The translations under genes were made by a program, and so were the position numbers. Positions 6,235 to 11,605 of a stretch of 11,605 nt of DNA are shown here, piece by piece; positions within the stretch are counted from its first letter, which is position 1; the number at the start of each line of letters is the position of its first letter. Source of the DNA: JANNRA01 sp031401035 (GTDB lineage Bacteria > Desulfobacterota > Binatia > HRBIN30 > CADEER01); contig JANNRA010000073.1 of the NCBI GenBank assembly GCA_031401035.1, forward strand, positions 1 through 11,605, read 5' to 3'. The notes beneath the pieces were generated by a model. The model made no database searches. It was not told the origin of the DNA and was given only the letters and a program-made list of their open reading frames with translations.

Positions 6235-6261
6235 GGAAGGGGCGCCGTAGCCGCGCCCTCC
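6235..6261. repeat. Imperfect GC hairpin upstream of the large gene, sharing a 13-mer with the 4169 hairpin
   Basis: GGGGCGC (6239-6245) can pair with GCGCCCT (6253-6259), including one G-T pair, around a 7-base loop. AGCCGCGCCCTCC at 6249-6261 is identical to 4182-4194. It ends 11 bases before ATG 6273, so it could affect initiation of the large gene or simply be a dispersed repeat. Confidence 0.4.
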
Positions 6262-6272
6262 ATCTTCGGCGT

Positions 6273-9200
6273 ATGGACGGACCCATGCTGAGCCGGACGC
6301 TGCTGATCGGATTCGCGCTGCTCACCGCCACCACCGCCGCCGCCGCGCCGCTGCCGCGCGAGGCGGTGCCGGAGCCGCTGCAGCCATGGATCGACTGGGT
6401 CCTGCGCGGCCACGAAGAGGCCGTCTGCGCGCCGCTGCTCGGTGACGCGCAGCAGCGCGCCTGCGCCTGGCCGGCGCGACTGGCGCTGACGCTCGACGAG
6501 AACGGCGGCAGCTTCAGCCAAGAGTGGGACGTCGAGCGTGCCCAATGGGTGTTGCTGCCCGGCGCGGCGACGCCGTGGCCGATCGAGGTACTGCTCGACG
6601 GCGCCGCGGCGGTGGTCATCGCCCAGGGCGACGCGCCGGCGTTGTGGCTGACGCCCGGTCGGCACGCGATCAGCGGCCGCTTCGCCTGGCCGACGTTGCC
6701 CGAACTGCTGCCCATCCCCGCCGCCACCGGGCTGCTGACGCTCACCCTGCGCGGCCAACCGGTGCCCTTCCCCGACCGCGACGCCGATGGACGCCTGTGG
6801 CTGCAACGGCGCACGCCGGTGGCCGACGAGGGCGACCGCGTCGCCGCCGTCGTCCACCGCCTGATTGACGACGATATCCCCCTGCAGATCGAGACCCACA
6901 TCCAACTCGAGGTGTCGGGCGTCGGCCGCGAACTGCTGCTCGGCCCGGTGCTGCCCACCGGCTTCGTGCCGATGGCACTCACCAGCCCGTTGCCGGCGCG
7001 CCTCGAAGCCGATGGCCGCCTGCGCCTGCAGGCGCGCGCCGGGCGCTGGACGCTGCAGCTCTTGGCCCGCCACGAGGGACCGGCGGCGGCGCTCGCCATG
7101 CCGGTGGGGAGCCAGGGTTGGCCGGCGAGCGAAGTGTGGGTCTTCCGCGCCCACCCCGAGCTGCGCCTGGTGAGCCTCGAAGGCGCCGAGGCGATCGACC
7201 CACAGCAGACCGATCTGCCCGCGGACTGGCGCCAACTGCCCGCCTACCTGCTGCGCCAGGAGAGCGAACTGCGCCTGGTCGAGCGCCGCCGCGGCGATGT
7301 CGGCGCCGCCGCCGATCAGCTCGCCCTGGCGCGCACGCTGTGGCTCGACTTCGACGGCGGCGGCTACACCGTTCGCGATCGCATCAGCGGCGAGCTGACG
7401 CGCGCCTGGCGGCTCGACATGGCACCGCCGACGCTGCTCGGGCGCGTTGCCGTCAACGGCAGCGACCAGTTCATCACCCGCCTCGCCGCCGCGGCGCCGG
7501 CCGGCGTCGAGATCCGCGCCGGCGCCATCGACCTCGACGCCGACAGCCGCCTCGACGGCGCCCGCCGCGATCTCCCGGCGGTGGGCTGGGAGCACGACTT
7601 CCAGTCGGTCGCCGCGACGCTGCAACTGCCGCCCGGCTGGCGTCTGCTGCACGCCGGCGGCGTCGACCAGGCGCGCCCGACCTGGGTCGGTGACTGGACC
7701 CTGCTCGACCTGTTCATCGTCCTCATCACCGCCCTCGCCGCCGCCCGCCTCTTCGGCTGGCCGTGGGGTCTCCTGACCCTCGCCGCCGTCGGCCTGGCCT
7801 ACACCGAGCCCGCGGCGCCGCGCGGCGTCTGGCTCGCCGTGCTCGCCCTCGAGGCGCTGCTGCGCGTCGTCCCCGACGGCACGGCGCGCCGCGCCCTCGC
7901 CCTGGCGCGCGTGCTGGCCCTGGCGGCACTGGTGGTCCTCGTCGTACCGTTCCTCATCGGCCAGATCCGCCAGGCGCTCTACCCGGCGCTCGAGCATCCG
8001 TACCAGAGCATGGACGTCGCCGCGCCGGAGGCCGACGGCGGCGCCGATCTCGCGGCGGAGGCGTGGGCGCCGCCGCCCCCGGAGGAGCGATTGCGCGATG
8101 CAGCCGCGCCGACGCGCGATGCGCTCATGCCGGCGCCGCCGCCGCGCAGCCAGCGCAGTTACGAGTACGCCGCCGTCGACCCGCGCGTCGTCGTGCAGAC
8201 CGGACCCGGCCTGCCCGGCTGGAGCTGGAACACCGTTGCCCTGGAGTGGAGCGGCCCGGTCGAGCGCGATCAACGTCTGCACCTGTGGCTGCTCTCGCCG
8301 ACCCTCAACCTGCTGCTCGCCCTGCTCCGCACGCTGTTGCTGGCGCTGCTCGTCGCGCGCCTGGTCGGCCTGCGCCGCGACGCGCTGCGCGGCGGTGTGG
8401 CGGTGGCCGGTGCTGTCCTGCTGCTGGGCGGCGGCGCCGGCGTGGCGCGCGCCGAGTTCCCCTCCGAGGCGTTGCTCGGCGAACTGCGCGAGCGTCTGCT
8501 GGCACCGCCCGACTGCCAGCCGTCCTGCGCCGCCCTGCCGCGCCTGCGCCTCGACGCCGACGCGCAGAGCCTGCGCCTGTCGCTGCGCCTCGACGTCGGC
8601 GCCGCGACGGCGGTGCCGCTGCCGGGCAACGCGCAGCAGTGGCTGCCGCGCACGGTGCTGGTCGACGGCGCCGCCGCCGCGGCGTTGCTGCATGGCGCCG
8701 ACGGCGTTCTCTGGCTGCGCCTGGAGCCCGGCCTGCACGACGTCGTCATCGAGGGTCCGCTACCGGCCCGCGACACCGTGCAACTGCCGCTGCCGCTGGC
8801 GCCGAGTCGCGTCGAGGCGCAGGTGCGCGGCTGGACGCTCGACGGCGTCCACGCCGACGGCCGCGCCGACGCGACGCTGCAGCTCAGCCGCATCGCGCCG
8901 ACGGACGGCGCGGCGACGGCGCCGCTGCCGGCGGACCAGCTGCCGCCCTTCGCGCGCGTCGAGCGGACGCTGCGCCTCGGTCTCACCTGGCAGGTCGAGA
9001 CGCGCGTCGTGCGCCTGACGCCGCCCGACGCCGCGCTGGTGCTCGCCGTGCCGCTGCTCGCCGGCGAGGCGGTTACCACCGCCGAGGTGCGCGTCGCCGA
9101 CGGCGCGGTGCAGGTGAACCTGCCGCCGCAGGCGGTCTCCGTCGCCTGGCAGTCGACGCTCAGCGAGCGTTCCCCCATCGCCCTGCGCGCACCGACCGGG

Positions 9201-10319
9201 CAGCCGTGGGTGGAGACCTGGCGCCTCGACGCCAGCCCGATCTGGCACGTCGAGGCGAGCGGCATCGCGGCGGTCCTGCGCGGCGACCTCAACGCGGCGC
9301 CGCTGCGCGAGTGGCGGCCGTGGCCGGACGAAAGCGTCAGTCTCGACGTCCTGCGCCCCGAGGGTGTCGCCGGGCAGACCCTCACCATCGACGAGAGCGT
9401 GCTCGCCGTCAGCCCCGGCCTGCGCGCCACCGACGCGACGCTGACGCTCGGCCTGCGCAGCAGCCGCGGCGCCCAGCACACCGTCACCCTGCCGCCGACG
9501 GCGGAGCTGCTGTCGGTGACCATCGACGGCACCGCGCAGCCGATCCGCGCCGATGCCGGCACGGTCGTGCTGCCGGTCAACCCCGGCCCGCAACGCGTCG
9601 AGCTGCGCTGGCGCCAGGCCGACGGCATCACGGCGCGCTTCCACAGCCCGGCGGTCGATCTCGGCGCGCCGAGCGTCGACGCGCACCTGCGCATCGAGGT
9701 GCCGCCGAACCGCTGGGTGCTCTTCGCCGGCGGCCCGCGGCTCGGCCCGGCGGTGCTGTTCTGGAGCCTGCTGCCGGTGCTGGCACTGGTCGCCGTCGGC
9801 CTCGGCCGCGTCCGCGCCACGCCCCTGCGCAGGCGCGACTGGCTGCTGCTCGGCATCGGCCTGACGCAGGTGCCGATCGCCGCGGCGGTCGTCGTCGCCG
9901 GCTGGCTGCTCGCCCTCGGCTGGCGGCGCGCTCGCGGCGCCGCGCTGGAGGCGCGCGCCTTCGACCTGATGCAGCTGCTGCTCGTCGGCTGGACGGCGAC
10001 GGCAGTGGTCATCCTCTTCGTCGCCATCCAGCAGGGCCTGCTCGGCGAGCCCGCCATGCAGATCGCCGGCAACGGCTCCAGCGCGGCGCTGTTGCGCTGG
10101 TACCAGGATCGCAGCGCCGCGACCCTGTCGCAGGCCTGGGTACTGTCGGTGCCGCTGCTCGTCTACCGCCTGCTCATGCTCGCCTGGGCGCTGTGGCTCG
10201 CCCAGGCCCTGCTGCGCTGGCTGCGCTGGGGCTGGGAGAGCTTCGGCGCGGGCGGCTACTGGCGAAGGCTTCGCACGACAGCAGCCGCCGGGAGCGCGGG
10301 CGGCCCGCCCGCCGTATGA
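6273..10319 (+). CDS. Large exported multi-helix membrane protein with internal tandem duplication, function unknown
   Basis: I do not recognise this 1348-residue protein. It starts with a signal peptide or anchor (about 5-25, ending TAAAA|P). A beta-rich, Pro/Arg-rich extracytoplasmic region (26-475) follows. Membrane helices lie at about 478-510, 518-535 and 541-563. An Ala/Pro-rich loop (575-665) contains TGPGLPGWSWN and LEWSGPV. Further helices span about 670-699, and a second signal-like segment at 706-727 ends GVARA|E. A second extracytoplasmic region (728-1155) precedes about four to five C-terminal helices (1157-1325). The two extracytoplasmic regions align: LPG near 95 and 783, VLLDGAAA at 106 and VLVDGAAA at 795, LWL-x-PGRH at 124 and LRLEPGLH at 815, then E-x-W motifs at 287 and 981. 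No catalytic or nucleotide-binding motif is seen, suggesting a structural or envelope role (inference). ATG 6285 is an alternative start with a better signal-peptide head. No strong Shine-Dalgarno is visible for either. Confidence 0.85.
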   Translation: MDGPMLSRTLLIGFALLTATTAAAAPLPREAVPEPLQPWIDWVLRGHEEAVCAPLLGDAQQRACAWPARLALTLDENGGSFSQEWDVERAQWVLLPGAATPWPIEVLLDGAAAVVIAQGDAPALWLTPGRHAISGRFAWPTLPELLPIPAATGLLTLTLRGQPVPFPDRDADGRLWLQRRTPVADEGDRVAAVVHRLIDDDIPLQIETHIQLEVSGVGRELLLGPVLPTGFVPMALTSPLPARLEADGRLRLQARAGRWTLQLLARHEGPAAALAMPVGSQGWPASEVWVFRAHPELRLVSLEGAEAIDPQQTDLPADWRQLPAYLLRQESELRLVERRRGDVGAAADQLALARTLWLDFDGGGYTVRDRISGELTRAWRLDMAPPTLLGRVAVNGSDQFITRLAAAAPAGVEIRAGAIDLDADSRLDGARRDLPAVGWEHDFQSVAATLQLPPGWRLLHAGGVDQARPTWVGDWTLLDLFIVLITALAAARLFGWPWGLLTLAAVGLAYTEPAAPRGVWLAVLALEALLRVVPDGTARRALALARVLALAALVVLVVPFLIGQIRQALYPALEHPYQSMDVAAPEADGGADLAAEAWAPPPPEERLRDAAAPTRDALMPAPPPRSQRSYEYAAVDPRVVVQTGPGLPGWSWNTVALEWSGPVERDQRLHLWLLSPTLNLLLALLRTLLLALLVARLVGLRRDALRGGVAVAGAVLLLGGGAGVARAEFPSEALLGELRERLLAPPDCQPSCAALPRLRLDADAQSLRLSLRLDVGAATAVPLPGNAQQWLPRTVLVDGAAAAALLHGADGVLWLRLEPGLHDVVIEGPLPARDTVQLPLPLAPSRVEAQVRGWTLDGVHADGRADATLQLSRIAPTDGAATAPLPADQLPPFARVERTLRLGLTWQVETRVVRLTPPDAALVLAVPLLAGEAVTTAEVRVADGAVQVNLPPQAVSVAWQSTLSERSPIALRAPTGQPWVETWRLDASPIWHVEASGIAAVLRGDLNAAPLREWRPWPDESVSLDVLRPEGVAGQTLTIDESVLAVSPGLRATDATLTLGLRSSRGAQHTVTLPPTAELLSVTIDGTAQPIRADAGTVVLPVNPGPQRVELRWRQADGITARFHSPAVDLGAPSVDAHLRIEVPPNRWVLFAGGPRLGPAVLFWSLLPVLALVAVGLGRVRATPLRRRDWLLLGIGLTQVPIAAAVVVAGWLLALGWRRARGAALEARAFDLMQLLLVGWTATAVVILFVAIQQGLLGEPAMQIAGNGSSAALLRWYQDRSAATLSQAWVLSVPLLVYRLLMLAWALWLAQALLRWLRWGWESFGAGGYWRRLRTTAAAGSAGGPPAV

Positions 10320-10325
10320 GATGAT

Positions 10326-10344
10326 GGCGCCGCGATGCGGCGCC
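10326..10344 (+). terminator. Short hairpin after the large gene
   Basis: GGCGCCGC and GCGGCGCC form a perfect 8-bp stem with a 3-base GAT loop, 7 bases past the stop. It is not followed by a U-tract. It separates the large gene from the palindromic element that begins 6 bases later. Confidence 0.5.
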
Positions 10345-10349
10345 GACGT

Positions 10350-10567
10350 CTAGCCTTGATGTGCCAATCCCTTCACACGGAGAAGCGGAGGAACGGAGGC
10401 GTGCCTGCTCGAGACTCGGTCGATGGCGTCTCCCTCCAACGGCATCGCTGATGACCTGAAGGAGTCGTGCCTCGCCGGCTGCGGAGGCGACGAAACGTCT
10501 CCCGTGGCAGGTCGTCTCCGTTTCTCCGTTCCTCCGTGTGAACTCTGTATTGTCGCATCAAGGTTAG
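10350..10567. mobile_element. MITE-like palindromic element with about 50-bp terminal inverted repeats
   Basis: The ends are inverted copies of each other. The left end starts CTAGCCTTGATGTGCCAAT at 10350. The right end, read on the minus strand from 10567, starts CTAACCTTGATGCGACAAT. About 17 of the outer 21 positions match, then after a 3-base length difference 25 of 29 match (TTCACACGGAG followed by CGGAG and AACGGAG units). The inner arms carry tandem CGGAG-containing units with an 8-base period. Weaker pairing continues inward, with CCTGC and TCTCC on both arms. There is no coding capacity, so it would be non-autonomous. No target duplication is evident. It fills the whole 244-bp gap except the upstream hairpin, and its right end carries the stop codon of the HrpB frame. 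Confidence 0.6.
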
Positions 10568-11605
10568 GAGCGGGCGCGCCGGACGCGCTCCGTCGGTGTC
10601 GCCGTGGTCGGGTCCTCCGGCCAGGCGTGCTTCGGGTAGCGGCCGCGCAGTTGCTTGCGGACTTCGACGTAGCCGCTGCGCCAGAAGCTCTCCAGATCGT
10701 CGGTGATCTGCACCGGGCGCTGGCTGGGCGAGAGCAGCTCGAGCACCAGCGGCACCCGGCCGGCGGCGAGGCGCGGCGTCGCGCGCAGGCCGAAGACCTC
10801 CTGGATGCGCGCCGCCGCGACCGGCGGCCGCTCGGGCTCGTAGCGCACCGCGACGGCGCGGCCGGTGGGCAGCGCGTAGCGCGCCGGCGCCTCGCGCTCG
10901 AGCCGCTGCCACTGCGTCGTGCCGAGCAGACCGTGCAGGACGCCGGACAGGTCGGCGCCGCGCAGCTCGGCGAAGCTGCGCCGGCCGTCGCACAGCGCCG
11001 CCACCGCGTCGGCAAGCAGCGCCTCGGGCTGCGGCAGGTCGAGCTCCGGCATGGCGCGGCGCAGGAAGGCGAGTCGCGCCAGCAACGCCGCATCGTCGGC
11101 GCCGAGCGCCACCGCGCCGGCCGGGTTGCGGCGCGCGGCGGCGGCGAGCGCTACCCCGGCGGCGGCGCGCTCGACGTTGGCGTCGAGGCGTTCGGCGAGC
11201 ACCAGGTCGGCGAAGCACTCGCGCCGGCGCCGCACGACGCGTGCCTGCGCGGCGTCGAACTCCACCACCTCCTCGGAGCGCAGCGCGTCCGGAAACAGCT
11301 CCGCCAACCAGGCGGCGTCGACGGCGCTGGCGACGCGCACGCGCGCCTCGGCGCCTGGCCCGGCGTCGAGGTCGACGGCGACGAACAGCTCGGCGTCGCG
11401 CACGACGCTGCGCGGTTCGAGGGCGACACCGGTGCCGCCGACCATCAGCGCCCGCGTTGACCCCGGCGCGCGCCGCCGACAGAGGCGATCGGGATAGGCG
11501 GCGAGGATGGCACGCCCGATCGCTTCCCCTACATCTGGAGGGCGCCGCCCCGTCGGCGCCTGTTGGATGGATGAACGCGGACCCAATGCAACAGGCGCCG
11601 ACGGG
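10564..11605 (-). CDS. hrpB: ATP-dependent helicase HrpB, C-terminal part (gene runs off window; possibly interrupted)
   Basis: About 340 residues of the C-terminal region of HrpB, a DEAH-box helicase normally over 800 residues long, are visible. The family fingerprint at the end is LLSPSQRPVQITDDLESFW, then SGYVEVRK, RGRYPKH and AWPEDP. HrpB-like sequence starts around EAIGRAILAAYPDRLCRRR, the usual start of the accessory region after the helicase core. The helicase motifs would lie beyond the window. Upstream of that point the frame stays open to the edge but reads through a palindromic repeat (PTGRRPP and similar residues) unlike HrpB. Either the repeat is inserted in frame and translated as a spacer, or only a C-terminal fragment remains. 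The stop codon TAA lies in the terminal repeat of the adjacent MITE-like element. In known bacteria hrpB is non-essential and its role poorly defined. Confidence 0.85.
   Translation of the reverse strand, partial: PSAPVALGPRSSIQQAPTGRRPPDVGEAIGRAILAAYPDRLCRRRAPGSTRALMVGGTGVALEPRSVVRDAELFVAVDLDAGPGAEARVRVASAVDAAWLAELFPDALRSEEVVEFDAAQARVVRRRRECFADLVLAERLDANVERAAAGVALAAAARRNPAGAVALGADDAALLARLAFLRRAMPELDLPQPEALLADAVAALCDGRRSFAELRGADLSGVLHGLLGTTQWQRLEREAPARYALPTGRAVAVRYEPERPPVAAARIQEVFGLRATPRLAAGRVPLVLELLSPSQRPVQITDDLESFWRSGYVEVRKQLRGRYPKHAWPEDPTTATPTERVRRARS
11549..11605. repeat. Palindromic intergenic-type repeat inside the HrpB frame
   Basis: The 17-bp arms CCCGTCGGCGCCTGTTG (11549-11565) and CAACAGGCGCCGACGGG (11589-11605) are perfect inverted copies around a 23-base loop containing GGATGAACGCGGACCCAATG. 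The right arm touches the window edge, so it may be longer. The loop text resembles dispersed repeats seen between genes of GC-rich proteobacteria (recalled, not searched). Its position within an open HrpB frame is unusual. Confidence 0.6.

Noticed and set aside
4899..6272. Upstream extension of the large gene's frame through the thiolase
   Set aside because: It is antisense to a certain thiolase gene, and the signal peptide at 6273-6347 marks the real N-terminus.
6105..8738. Very long minus-strand open frame extending the thiolase to over 1200 residues
   Set aside because: The extension is antisense to the large gene and reads as Arg/Gln/Ala-rich shadow sequence typical of GC-rich DNA. The thiolase homology and strong Shine-Dalgarno fix the start at 6104.
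7763..10324. 853-codon open frame overlapping the large gene in another frame
   Set aside because: The composition is almost only Arg, Ala, Pro and Gly with no hydrophobic pattern, a frame-shadow of GC-rich coding DNA.
10381..10398. CGGAG-containing tandem units considered as a CRISPR array or iterons
   Set aside because: The units have an 8-base period without spacers and mirror the opposite arm of a palindrome, fitting a repeat element instead.

Overview
The window is about 11.6 kb of very GC-rich bacterial DNA, densely coding on both strands. Codon usage is strongly G/C at third positions. An HrpB-type helicase C-terminus, HtpX, an SCP2-type thiolase and a SecC-like zinc-binding protein together suggest a high-GC Pseudomonadota, most likely a gammaproteobacterium of the Xanthomonadales/Nevskiales sort. 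This placement is inferred from gene content only. There are no tRNA or rRNA genes, CRISPR arrays or transposase genes.

Left part (1-476): two small genes read leftwards, a truncated His-rich SEC-C motif protein at the window edge and a 71-residue two-helix membrane protein. A divergent gap separates them from a rightward block. That block (477-4857) holds an acyl-CoA dehydrogenase-superfamily protein, a CDP-alcohol phosphatidyltransferase close behind it, the membrane protease HtpX, an alpha/beta hydrolase, and an Ala-rich secreted protein of unknown function. A strong inverted repeat at 4866-4900 then separates it from a convergent SCP2-type thiolase (4908-6104, minus strand). The acyl-CoA dehydrogenase-like protein, the hydrolase and the thiolase all fit acyl-CoA or lipid/sterol side-chain metabolism, but only the first two genes of the block look like an operon.

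Right part: divergent from the thiolase is a 4-kb gene (6273-10319) for a 1348-residue exported and membrane-anchored protein that I do not recognise. Its two halves look like a tandem duplication: each has a signal-peptide-like start, a beta-rich extracytoplasmic region of about 300 residues, and a block of membrane helices. It ends at a short GC hairpin. Next comes a roughly 218-bp imperfect palindrome with terminal inverted repeats (10350-10567). This MITE-like element supplies the stop codon of the minus-strand HrpB C-terminal coding region. A second palindromic repeat (11549-11605) lies in the same HrpB reading frame at the window edge, so hrpB appears to have been modified twice by repeats.

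Two kinds of translation start can be seen. htpX, the Ala-rich gene and the thiolase have clear Shine-Dalgarno sequences. The small membrane protein, the acyl-CoA dehydrogenase-like gene and the hydrolase have none, but each has -35/-10-like hexamers 17 bp apart that place transcription start at or next to the ATG. That pattern would suit leaderless mRNAs.
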